The position numbers and the translations under genes are program-made. A stretch of DNA of 64,000 nucleotides from Symbioplanes lichenis (GTDB taxonomy: Bacteria > Actinomycetota > Actinomycetes > Mycobacteriales > Micromonosporaceae): contig NZ_JAUZQD010000014.1 of NCBI RefSeq assembly GCF_030709675.1, positions 124,001 through 188,000 of the forward strand, given 5' to 3'. The stretch's first letter is position 1. The number at the start of each line of letters is the position of its first letter. This document shows positions 39,158-46,382 of the stretch, one piece after another. The notes under the pieces are model-generated. The model had not been told where the DNA came from. It saw only the letters and a program-made list of their open reading frames with translations, and made no database searches.

Positions 39158-40225
39158 TTGGCGCGGCGCGTTTTCGTGCATGTCGGGGCGCCCAAGACGG
39201 GGAGCACCTTCGTGCAGAACGTGCTCTGGCGCAACCGGGAGGCGCTGCTGCGTACGGGGGTGTTGCTGCCGGGCGGTGCCGCCGCGCAGGACCAGGCCAT
39301 GACCGACCTGCGCGAGGTGAGCTGGCGGGACCCGGCCGCGACCTGGACCTGGGACCGGCTCGCCGCCGAAGCGCGGCAGTGGCCCGGCGACGTGATCATC
39401 AGCAACGAGGCGCTGGGCGGGGCGACGCCGGCGCAGGCCGCCCGGGCCGTGGCGAGCTTCGCGGCGGCCGAGGTGCACGTCGTCGTCGCGGGGCGCGATC
39501 TGTGGCGCACGTTCCCGTCGTTCTGGCAGCAGAGTGTGCGGTCGCGGCAGTCGTGGCAGTTCGAGACGTTCGTCGGGATGGTCGAGCGGGGCGAGTTCGA
39601 GACGTTCTGGGAGATGCACACGCCCGTACGGATGCTGCGCAAGTGGGGTGACCTCGTCCCGCCCGGGCGGCGTCACCTCGTCACCGTGCCGCCCGCGGGC
39701 ACGGCGCCCTGGGTGCTGTGGCGCCGCTTCGCCGGGGTGTTCGGCATCGCCGACGGCGTCTGCGAGCTGCCGGCGCCCGCCCCCAACGAGTCGCTGGGCT
39801 CCGCGCAGGTCGAGGTGCTGCGCCGCGTCAACCAGGCGCTCGGCGAGCGGTATCCGCACCGGGTGCCGTACCAGAAGGTGGTCCAGAAGCATCTGGTCAA
39901 CGCCGTCCTGCGCAAGCAGGCCGATCAGACCCGCTTCGGCGTCGGCGCCGACCGCACCGGCTGGGTGCTCGACCTGGCCGAGGAGCAGATCAAAGAGCTC
40001 GAGGAGTACGCCTGCCAGGTCGCGGGCGACCTGGAGGAGCTGCGCCCGGCCGCCGTCACGCCGTTGCCGACGCCCGACGAGCTGAGCCAGGATGAGGTCC
40101 TCGCCGCGGCCGTCGAGACGATCATCGGGCTGCTGGGTCATGCCGACGCGCTGAGCCAGCCGCAGCCGGCCGCGCTGTCGACGCGGGTCAAGAACAAGGT
40201 CAAGCGGGTGCTGCGTCCTCGCTAG
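39158..40225 (+). CDS. sulfotransferase family protein
   Basis: A 355-residue protein. VFVHVGAPKTGSTFVQN at the very start is the 5'-phosphosulfate loop that binds PAPS, and VVVAGRDLWRTFPSFW is the 3'-phosphate-binding segment with Arg and Ser. It would sulfate a hydroxyl or amino group of a glycan or metabolite; the acceptor is unknown. TTG at 39158 is chosen because GGGGAG lies six bases upstream and the family starts right at the PAPS loop. The upstream GTG at 39122 has no such site. The C-terminal 60 residues are acidic then basic and not conserved. Confidence 0.82.
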   Translation: MARRVFVHVGAPKTGSTFVQNVLWRNREALLRTGVLLPGGAAAQDQAMTDLREVSWRDPAATWTWDRLAAEARQWPGDVIISNEALGGATPAQAARAVASFAAAEVHVVVAGRDLWRTFPSFWQQSVRSRQSWQFETFVGMVERGEFETFWEMHTPVRMLRKWGDLVPPGRRHLVTVPPAGTAPWVLWRRFAGVFGIADGVCELPAPAPNESLGSAQVEVLRRVNQALGERYPHRVPYQKVVQKHLVNAVLRKQADQTRFGVGADRTGWVLDLAEEQIKELEEYACQVAGDLEELRPAAVTPLPTPDELSQDEVLAAAVETIIGLLGHADALSQPQPAALSTRVKNKVKRVLRPR

Positions 40226-40241
40226 GGCGCCTTCCGCCGTG

Positions 40242-40376
40242 GTGAGCCTCGCGATCCGGGTGCCGCGCGGCGTGGGCGTCCTGCTGCTCGTGGTGTCGTG
40301 CCTCGTGACGGTGCTGCTCATCGTGCTGTCGCTGACGTGGCAACGGATGGCGTGGCGGGCGTCAGGCGCGGCCTAG
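40242..40376 (+). CDS. small single-pass membrane protein (44 aa), tentative
   Basis: A short reading frame from GTG 40242 (or 40239). It encodes a positively charged start (AIRVPRG), an uninterrupted hydrophobic stretch (VGVLLLVVSCLVTVLLIVLS) and a short Trp/Arg tail. That is a well-formed single membrane helix in the N-in orientation. It begins 16 bp after the sulfotransferase stop and overlaps the end of the convergent gene by 15 bp. No strong ribosome-binding site is seen. It may be a membrane partner of the sulfotransferase. Confidence 0.4.
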   Translation: MSLAIRVPRGVGVLLLVVSCLVTVLLIVLSLTWQRMAWRASGAA

Positions 40377-40874
40377 GACCAGGTCGGCCAGGCGAGGATC
40401 GTGGGCGTACGCGTCCTTGGTGCGTGACGGCAGCAGCCGCTGGGCGAAGTCGCGGGCGGCCGTGCGCAGCGGCGTGCTCGCCAGCACCGGGGCCAGCGCC
40501 GCCCAGGGGCCGTGGACCGTGACCTGATCCGGCCCGCCGCCCGCCCGGGCCGACTCGCGCACCTCGAGCCCGGGCAGCCCGGAACCGGTGGGGGAAGCCT
40601 CGAGCACACTCCGGGAGACGTACACGTGAGCCGTGAGCCCGTCGGCTCCCGACGCGAACAGCGCGAAGGTCTCCTGCCCGCCGATGGAAAGCGTGGACAG
40701 GACGCCGGTCGCGGGCAGGCTGCTCAGGGCCCAGTGGCGGCGCTCGGTGGCCAGGGCGTCGGCGACGGCGGCGGTCAGGTAGAGACGGTTGGCCGCCACG
40801 ACCCGCGGGAAGTGCGGATCGTGGGCCAGCTCCGCGAAGCGGTCACGTTCCTCGACTGCGATGGCCAGGGTCAC
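40362..40874 (-). CDS. hypothetical protein (possible EspG-like or DUF family)
   Basis: A 170-residue soluble protein. The pattern of beta strands (GVLSTLSIGGQETFALFASG, LTAHVYVSRS) and the final helix (ARDFAQRLL) are weakly reminiscent of ESX secretion-associated EspG-like proteins, but no ESX genes are near, so I leave it unnamed. GTG at 40874 follows AAGGAG by five bases, which decides the start against the upstream in-frame ATG at 40937. Confidence 0.6.
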   Translation of the reverse strand: MTLAIAVEERDRFAELAHDPHFPRVVAANRLYLTAAVADALATERRHWALSSLPATGVLSTLSIGGQETFALFASGADGLTAHVYVSRSVLEASPTGSGLPGLEVRESARAGGGPDQVTVHGPWAALAPVLASTPLRTAARDFAQRLLPSRTKDAYAHDPRLADLVLGRA

Positions 40875-41046
40875 GGTCGCTCCTTCGCCGGTCGGAGGGG
40901 CCGGCTGCCACCCCGGCGTTCCTATCGGCGGCCTCACGCAGTTCTTACGATTTCCCGCGCGCCGGCGTTCCCGCGCGCAAGCGTCTCCCGTGCGCAGGCG
41001 TCTTCCGGTGCGAAGGTGTGCGGGCGTTCCCCGGGGCGCGGGCGGA

Positions 41047-41925
41047 TCAGGTGCGCAGGTAAGAAGCGCCGTTCAGGTCGAGGACCGTGCCGGACGACCA
41101 GGTTGCTTCGGGGGAGCTGAGCCACAGCACCGCCTCCGCGACTTCCTCGGGCGTGCCCACCCGGCCGAACGGGCTCTGCGCCAGCACGGCCTCTCCGCCG
41201 GGGCCGGCCAGCTTCTCGTTCTGCCGGTCGGTGCCGATGAAGCCCGGCGCCACCGAGGTGACCGCGATCCGGTGCGGCGCGAGCGCGACGGCCATCGACT
41301 GGCCGAAGGCGTGCAGCCCGGCCTTGGCCGCACCGTAGGCCGGGAAGTCGGGCTCGCCCCGGAAGGCGCCCCGCGACCCGACGTTGACGATGCTGCCGGG
41401 CGCGCCGCGCTCGATCAGGTGACGGGCGACGCACCACGTGAGGTTGGCCGCACCGAGCAGGTCGACGTCGATCATGCGACGCCAGACGCGCTGCCACTCC
41501 GCGTAGCCCACCTCGGCAACGCGGTGCACCGTGTCGTCGCCGGGCGCCACGGCCGCGTTGTTGACCAGCACGTCGACGCCGCCGAGCGCCGCCACGGCCG
41601 CCGCCACGATCCCGGCGGCCGCGTCCGGATCACCGACGTCCCCGCCGACGAGCGCATGCCGGGCCCCGTCGCCCGAGCCGCCGACAAGCGCGGGCCCGGG
41701 CCCGGAATCGGCGGCCGGATCGCCGGCCGGCCTGTGCCCGCCCCCGGCCGACGCGGGCCCGGCGCCGGCGAGCAGGGCCAGCGTCTCCTCGGCGTCGGTG
41801 CGGGCGGTGGCGTAGTGCACGGCCACCCGGTCCCCGCGCGCGGCGAAGGCGACGGCGATCGCCCGGCCGATGCCGCGCGAGGCGCCGGTGACGAGCACGC
41901 GCCGCGCGCCCGGGGCGGGAGTCAT
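41047..41925 (-). CDS. SDR family oxidoreductase with a low-complexity insertion
   Basis: A 292-residue classical SDR. VTGASRGIGRAIA binds NAD(P), NNAA is present, the Ser of VGSRG and YGAAK complete the active site, and the C-terminus (GTVLDLNGASYLRT) is intact. Between beta3 and beta4 there is an extra stretch of about 40 Gly/Ala/Pro residues (roughly 53-92), absent from normal SDRs of about 250 residues. The insertion is likely a surface loop. ATG 41925 overlaps the stop of the MetF-like gene. Confidence 0.87.
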   Translation of the reverse strand: MTPAPGARRVLVTGASRGIGRAIAVAFAARGDRVAVHYATARTDAEETLALLAGAGPASAGGGHRPAGDPAADSGPGPALVGGSGDGARHALVGGDVGDPDAAAGIVAAAVAALGGVDVLVNNAAVAPGDDTVHRVAEVGYAEWQRVWRRMIDVDLLGAANLTWCVARHLIERGAPGSIVNVGSRGAFRGEPDFPAYGAAKAGLHAFGQSMAVALAPHRIAVTSVAPGFIGTDRQNEKLAGPGGEAVLAQSPFGRVGTPEEVAEAVLWLSSPEATWSSGTVLDLNGASYLRT

Positions 41926-42851
41926 CGCAGCATCGTCCGGATGCTCTTGGCCAGGTGCACGGACGCGTCGATCTCGGCCTTACGGATGGACACGCTCTCG
42001 ACGTTGAAGCCGAACGGCATGCCCAGGCGGCGGCAGAAGCCCGCGAGGTCCTGCGCGTTGACCAGGCACTGGTCGAGCGACTCGGTGAGCGGGTCGGGGG
42101 AGTGGCGCAGTGAGTTCTCCAGCCAGCGGGGCACGTCGACGCCCAGCCAGTGCAGGAACGACAGCGTCTTCATCGAGCCGCACACCGACAGCGTGAACAC
42201 GACGCGGCGCGGCTCGATGCCCCGCTCGGCGCACGCGTAGTAGTAGTCGGAGAGCAGGCTCTTGGTCGCGTCGACGTCGTAGACGATCTGGGTGATGAAG
42301 AAGGACGTGCCACGCTCCTGCTTGGCGATCATGCGCAGGTGCTCGTCACCCCGGCGGGAGTAACGCTCGGTGATGGCGACGCTGCCCAGGGGGAGCTCCG
42401 GGCGTACCCGATCGCGCAGGTCCTGGGCCTCGGCCAGGCGCGTGCGCACGGGCTTGCCGGCCGACGACGCGCCGACGAAGACGCTCATCACCCGGTCGCT
42501 GTCGACGCTGCTGAGCCACTGCGACAAGTGATCGGGCTCGTACTTGCCGACGCACCGGTAGATGACGGCGGGCCGCTGCCACGCGGACAGGTGCTCGGCG
42601 TAGAAGACGGCGGGGTCCATCGTCGGCAGGTAGGGGAACGGCCGCTGCTCCGGGTTGCGGTCGCCCTCGTCGTCGATGTCGTAGAGCACGAGCCCGTCGA
42701 GCTCCAGCCCCTCGAGCCGGCTCAGCGTCACCTCGGCGATCCGCGCGGCCTCCTCCGCCGAGACGCTCTCGCGCGGCGGTGTCAGCCCGAGCAGCAGCGC
42801 CTCACCCTCCGCCGACGCCAGCACCTTGACCACATCTTGTCCTTCAGCCAC
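41922..42851 (-). CDS. metF: methylenetetrahydrofolate reductase family protein
   Basis: A 309-residue TIM-barrel flavoprotein of the MTHFR family. ITERYSRRGDEHLRMIAKQ and FFITQIVYDVDATKSLL are family blocks. It is a variant: the usual N-terminal E-x-x-PP motif is read as LTPPRESVS, so it may act as an accessory folate or one-carbon reductase rather than the main MetF. Coupled to the SDR by an ATGA overlap; the pair may belong to a one-carbon or methyl-group pathway with the methyltransferase just upstream. Confidence 0.8.
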   Translation of the reverse strand: MAEGQDVVKVLASAEGEALLLGLTPPRESVSAEEAARIAEVTLSRLEGLELDGLVLYDIDDEGDRNPEQRPFPYLPTMDPAVFYAEHLSAWQRPAVIYRCVGKYEPDHLSQWLSSVDSDRVMSVFVGASSAGKPVRTRLAEAQDLRDRVRPELPLGSVAITERYSRRGDEHLRMIAKQERGTSFFITQIVYDVDATKSLLSDYYYACAERGIEPRRVVFTLSVCGSMKTLSFLHWLGVDVPRWLENSLRHSPDPLTESLDQCLVNAQDLAGFCRRLGMPFGFNVESVSIRKAEIDASVHLAKSIRTMLR

Positions 42852-42874
42852 GTCAGAACCCTACCGAGGCGCCC

Positions 42875-43588
42875 TCAAGCGGCGCTCGGCGGCGCTTGGG
42901 CGACCACGAAGAGCCGATCGGGGGTACGCCGCCCGGCGCCCGGACCGATCTCGGTCACGCGCAGGCCGGCCGCGGTCAGCCGCGCCTCGAGCTCGCCGGC
43001 CGACCACGGGCGCATCCGGAAGTGGTATGCAGCGTCACCGTATCGCTCGTCGACCATCAGCAGGCCGTCCCGCCATGTGGTGCGGCTCGTGAACGTGAGC
43101 GCTCCGGCCGTACGCGTGTGCTCGGTACCGTCCGCCCGCCGCCGCGCCGCGCCCTCCTCGCGTACGTCGAGAAACAGCGCACCGCCCGGCCGCAGCGCGG
43201 CAGCCAGCGCGGTGACCGCCGCCTGGCGCTCGCCGTCGGTGATCATGTCGTTGAGCACGCCCCGGCAGGTCACCGCGGCGAAGGCGGAGGCCAGACCCAA
43301 GGAACAAAGATCGACCAGGTGGGTACGCGCCCCGGGGCAACGCCGCGCCGCCAGCGCCAGCAGCGCGGGGGACGCGTCGGCCAGCTCGACGTGGTGGCCC
43401 AGCGCCCGGAAGGCCGCCGCGTGCCGCCCCGTCCCGCACCCGGCGTCGAGCAGATCGGCGCCCGGGGCTCGACTGTGGACCGCCGCCACCCAGGGCTCGA
43501 CGGGATCGGTGATCAACTCGTCGTACGCGTCCGCGTGCCGTAGATAGAAGGGTCGTTCCCGGCTGACCCGTGCCGACCGCGATGCCAT
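42875..43588 (-). CDS. class I SAM-dependent methyltransferase
   Basis: A 237-residue methyltransferase. DLLDAGCGTGRHAAAF (motif I) binds S-adenosylmethionine, followed by the acidic strand end in VELADAS and the LRPGGALFLDVRE block. YDEL near the start is typical of Methyltransf_11/25. The acceptor is unknown. The ATG is at 43588, only 11 bp from the divergent hydrolase ATG. TAGGGT at the right distance upstream suggests leaderless transcription. Confidence 0.87.
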   Translation of the reverse strand: MASRSARVSRERPFYLRHADAYDELITDPVEPWVAAVHSRAPGADLLDAGCGTGRHAAAFRALGHHVELADASPALLALAARRCPGARTHLVDLCSLGLASAFAAVTCRGVLNDMITDGERQAAVTALAAALRPGGALFLDVREEGAARRRADGTEHTRTAGALTFTSRTTWRDGLLMVDERYGDAAYHFRMRPWSAGELEARLTAAGLRVTEIGPGAGRRTPDRLFVVAQAPPSAA

Positions 43589-43591
43589 AAT
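43563..43591 (+). promoter_or_regulatory. promoter CTGACC-N17-CATAAT for a leaderless hydrolase mRNA
   Basis: CTGACC (43563-43568), 17 bases, CATAAT (43586-43591), then the ATG at 43600. The -10 box includes the start codon of the divergent methyltransferase gene (43586-43588). With initiation 6-8 bases after the -10, the transcript would begin at or next to the ATG, and there is no ribosome-binding site. Start codons on both sides lie 11 bp apart. Confidence 0.65.
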
Positions 43592-43599
43592 CCGACCCT

Positions 43600-44259
43600 A
43601 TGACGTCGCACCTTGTCGCCGGGGACCCCGCAGCGCCGCCCGTGATCCTGCTGCACGGCCTCGGTGACGCGGCGAGCGACTGGGCGGAGGTGCAAGCCGC
43701 ACTGGCCAAGACCTTCCGGGTGTACGCCCTGGATCTGCGCGGCCACGGCGACGGCCCGCATCCGGGGGAGTACTCGTTCGAGCTGATGCGCGACGACGTC
43801 ATCGCCTTCCTGGGCCGCGAGCGCCTCGGGCCGTGCGTGCTGGTCGGCCACTCGATGGGCGGCACCGTGGCGATCCTGGTCGCCGAGGCGGCCCCGCACC
43901 TGGTCACCCGACTCGTGCTGGAGGACGTGACGGCGCCGCGCCCGGGCGCCCTGTCCCGGCCTCCGCTGCCGACGCCCGCCGAGCCGACGCCCTTCGACTT
44001 CGCCGCGGTCAACGCCATCCGGGCGCAGATCAACGACCCCGACCCGGCCTGGTGGGACGACATGGCATCGATCACGATCCCGACACTGATCATCGGCGGG
44101 GCGAGCAGCAACATCCCCCAGCACCTCCTGGCGGAGACGGCTGCCCGCATGCCCGACGCGCGCCTGGTCACCCTCAACGCCGGCCACTACGTGCACCGCG
44201 ACCGCCCGGCCGAGTTCCTTACGGCGCTCGACGACTTCCTGGCGCCGATGCTCGCGTGA
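43600..44259 (+). CDS. alpha/beta hydrolase
   Basis: A 219-residue hydrolase. LHGLGDAASDW gives the oxyanion hole, GHSMGG the nucleophile Ser (about residue 85), and GHYVHRDRP the catalytic His. It is short for the fold: the cap domain is reduced and the acid residue is likely the Asp/Asn near IIGGASSN. Substrate unknown. It is transcribed from a promoter embedded in the divergent methyltransferase start. The GTGA overlap couples it to the CadD-like transporter. Confidence 0.85.
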   Translation: MTSHLVAGDPAAPPVILLHGLGDAASDWAEVQAALAKTFRVYALDLRGHGDGPHPGEYSFELMRDDVIAFLGRERLGPCVLVGHSMGGTVAILVAEAAPHLVTRLVLEDVTAPRPGALSRPPLPTPAEPTPFDFAAVNAIRAQINDPDPAWWDDMASITIPTLIIGGASSNIPQHLLAETAARMPDARLVTLNAGHYVHRDRPAEFLTALDDFLAPMLA

Positions 44260-44834
44260 GCGCGGGCGTCATCGGCCAGGCGGTGGGCCTTTTCGCCGTC
44301 ACGAACGTCGACGACATCCTGATCCTGGCGCTCTTCTTCGCCCGGGGCGGCTCGGTCCGGCGGGTCCTGCTCGGGCAGTATCTCGGCTTCGCGGGCATTC
44401 TCGCCGTCGCCGTGGCTGCCGCTTTCGGGGCGACGCTTCTGCCCGCGGCGGCTGTTCCGTACCTCGGGCTGCTGCCCATCGCCCTGGGCGTCAAGGCCGC
44501 GATCCAGGCGTGGCGCTCCCGCCACGATCAAGACCAGGAGCCGGAGGGTACGTCCACCGGCCCGCGCGCGCTCGAGGTGGCGGCCGTCACGTTCGCCAAC
44601 GGCGGGGACAACATCGGCGTGTACGTACCCGTGTTCGCCGGCGCCGGGGCGGGCGGCATGAGCGTCTATGTGATCGTGTTCCTGGTGCTGGTCGCCGTGT
44701 GGGTGGCGGCGGGCCGGTTCTTCGCCACGCGTCCCGTGGTCGCCCGCGCCCTGAGCCGCTGGGGTCACATCGTCCTGCCGGTCGTCCTCATCGGCATCGG
44801 CCTGCTCATCCTCCTCGACGGCGTGCTCGAGTGA
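44256..44834 (+). CDS. cadD: CadD-family cadmium resistance / LysE-type transporter
   Basis: A 192-residue integral membrane protein with about six helices. FAVTNVDDILILALFFARG and TFANGGDNIGVYVPVFA are the two inverted CadD repeats, whose Asp/Asn residues in the membrane are thought to bind the cation. Homologues export cadmium or related cations. GTG 44256 overlaps the hydrolase stop. The stop codon lies inside the first copy of a 21-bp tandem repeat. Confidence 0.87.
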   Translation: MSAGVIGQAVGLFAVTNVDDILILALFFARGGSVRRVLLGQYLGFAGILAVAVAAAFGATLLPAAAVPYLGLLPIALGVKAAIQAWRSRHDQDQEPEGTSTGPRALEVAAVTFANGGDNIGVYVPVFAGAGAGGMSVYVIVFLVLVAVWVAAGRFFATRPVVARALSRWGHIVLPVVLIGIGLLILLDGVLE

Positions 44835-44882
44835 GGAACCGGCGTGCTCGAGCGAGGAACCGGCATGATCAAGTGAAGAAGC
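44820..44882. repeat. three tandem 21-bp repeats spanning two stop codons
   Basis: Units at 44820-44840, 44841-44861 and 44862-44882. The first two are GGCGTGCTCGAGTGAGGAAC-type and differ at one base; the third is degenerate (GGCATGATCAAGTGAAGAAGC). Each is a multiple of three and recreates the end of the transporter gene (GVLE stop). The convergent TetR gene's stop lies in the third unit. Confidence 0.85.
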
Positions 44883-45462
44883 CGCGCAACTCCGCAACCG
44901 CCGCGTCGAGCTCCGCCCCGGCCCGCCCGAAGTCCTCCCGCTCGTAACAGCTCACCAGCGCCTTCTCCCACGCCAGCAGCATGGCGCCGCACTGCATCCG
45001 CGCGGCCGGTGAGTCCGGGGCCTGCCCCAGCCGCTCGGCCAGCGCCTCGGCCAGGGCGGCGGTCCACACGTCCTGCTGCTGCAGGTGGCGCCGCCGCAGG
45101 GCCGGCTCCGACCGGTTGAGCCGCATCACCGTGGCCATTGCCCCGGGCTCGGCGACGACCGCCGCGACGGCCAGCTCGAACGCGGCTCGCAGAGCCTCCA
45201 GCGCCGTCTCCCGCGCGGGCCGGCGGCGCAGCTCCTCGGCGATCGGCAGGCCGAGCGCCTCGATCGGCTGCAGGACCGCGTCCTCCTTGGTCGGGAAGTA
45301 GCGGAAGAAGGTCCGCTCGGAGACCCCCACGGCGGCGGCGATCGCCCCGGCGGTGGTGGCGGCGAACCCGACCTCGTCGATCGACCGCATGGCGGCCGCC
45401 GTCAGCTCGGCGCGGATCGCCTCGCGCATCCGCGCCCGGACGCCCCTGGGTGCCTCTTCCAT
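44869..45462 (-). CDS. TetR family regulator
   Basis: A 197-residue regulator. The helix-turn-helix is at about 38-60 (TAGAIAAAVGVSERTFFRYFPTKE), followed by an all-helical ligand domain. ATG 45462. It is divergent from the metallo-beta-lactamase-fold hydrolase, with the inverted repeat ACTGAC-N5-GTCAGT in between, so that gene is its probable target. It converges on the CadD gene through the 21-bp repeats. Confidence 0.9.
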   Translation of the reverse strand: MEEAPRGVRARMREAIRAELTAAAMRSIDEVGFAATTAGAIAAAVGVSERTFFRYFPTKEDAVLQPIEALGLPIAEELRRRPARETALEALRAAFELAVAAVVAEPGAMATVMRLNRSEPALRRRHLQQQDVWTAALAEALAERLGQAPDSPAARMQCGAMLLAWEKALVSCYEREDFGRAGAELDAAVAELRGFFT

Positions 45463-45508
45463 GCCGGCCAGCCTAGCGCTACAGTCGTTCACTGTCTTGC
45501 TGTCATTG

Positions 45509-45525
45509 ACTGACACGAAGTCAGT
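45509..45525. promoter_or_regulatory. candidate TetR operator ACTGAC-N5-GTCAGT
   Basis: A perfect 6-bp inverted repeat in the 83-bp space between the divergent TetR and MBL genes. Imperfect half-sites (TGTCATTGAC, ACTGTC) lie just upstream, suggesting a second dimer site. Confidence 0.55.
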
Positions 45526-45545
45526 AACTGAAGGATCGAGTGCTC

Positions 45546-46382
45546 ATGACCGAGAAGATCACCATCGGCGATTTCACCGTCACCGTGCTGACCGACGGCG
45601 CGTCGCATCTGCCGCCGTCGGCCTATCCGGGGGCGGACTTCGAGCGGTTCCCGGAGCTGCTCGACGCCACCGGCACGTACCGGATCCGGCTCGGGGCCCA
45701 CCTGGTCCAGGGGCCCGCCGGCACCTTCCTCGTCGACGCCGGGGCGGGGCCGCTGAGCATGCCGTTCCCCGCCGAGCTGGCCGCCGCGAACGGCCTGGGC
45801 AACCCGCCGCCGCACATGGCACAGGCCGGCGAGCTGCCCGAGTCGCTCGCCGCGGCGGGCGTGGCGCCGGAGGAGATCAGCGCGATCTTCGTCACGCACC
45901 TGCACCTCGACCACGTCGGGTGGCTGGCCCACTTCCCGAACGCGACCGTCCACTACGGCGCCGAGGACTGGCCGCTGCTGGTCGGCGCGGCGCCCGCGGA
46001 CGACCCGACGCGGGTGATCATGGAGGCGGCGGGCCGGGCGGGCGTGCTGCGGACGTACCCGGCGGAGGACGCCGAGGTGCTGCCGGGCGTGACGGTCATG
46101 CGGGTGCCCGGGCACACTCCGGGGCACGTCGTGATCGCGTTGTCGTCCGGCGGCGAGCAGCTGTGGTTCACCGGGGACCTCGTCGAGCTGCCCGCGCAGC
46201 TGACCGACCGGGAGATCCACTTCATGACCGACGTGGATCGGGAGGCGGCCGCCGGGGCGCGCGCCCGGCTCTTCGCGCGGGCCCGGGCCGAGGGGATCGT
46301 CATCGCCGCCGCCCACCTGAGCGACCCGTCGTTCCGCCGCGTCACCGCCGAGAACACGTGGGCCGACGCGACGGTCAGGTGA
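45546..46382 (+). CDS. metallo-beta-lactamase-fold hydrolase
   Basis: A 278-residue MBL-fold protein. THLHLDHVGW is the HxHxDH zinc motif (about 118-123), VPGHTPGHVV the third His, and FTGDLVE the bridging Asp; a last His is in AAHLSDP. It resembles the AHL-lactonase/glyoxalase-II branch rather than true beta-lactamases and has no signal peptide. Candidates are lactone, thioester or aryl-ester hydrolysis. Start ATG 45546; the in-frame GTG 45540 is also possible with AAGGA. Probably controlled by the divergent TetR. Confidence 0.88.
   Translation: MTEKITIGDFTVTVLTDGASHLPPSAYPGADFERFPELLDATGTYRIRLGAHLVQGPAGTFLVDAGAGPLSMPFPAELAAANGLGNPPPHMAQAGELPESLAAAGVAPEEISAIFVTHLHLDHVGWLAHFPNATVHYGAEDWPLLVGAAPADDPTRVIMEAAGRAGVLRTYPAEDAEVLPGVTVMRVPGHTPGHVVIALSSGGEQLWFTGDLVELPAQLTDREIHFMTDVDREAAAGARARLFARARAEGIVIAAAHLSDPSFRRVTAENTWADATVR

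Noticed and set aside
38987..40321. A 444-codon minus-strand frame across the sulfotransferase
   Set aside because: Composition is typical of an antisense shadow (Arg/Gly/Leu/His) and no motif is seen; the plus strand has a clear PAPS loop.
40362..40874. EspG-type ESX secretion chaperone
   Set aside because: Similarity is faint and no EccC, EsxA/B or mycosin gene is nearby.
45546..46382. True beta-lactamase
   Set aside because: No signal peptide, and the sequence around HLHLDH fits the lactonase/glyoxalase-II branch of the fold.
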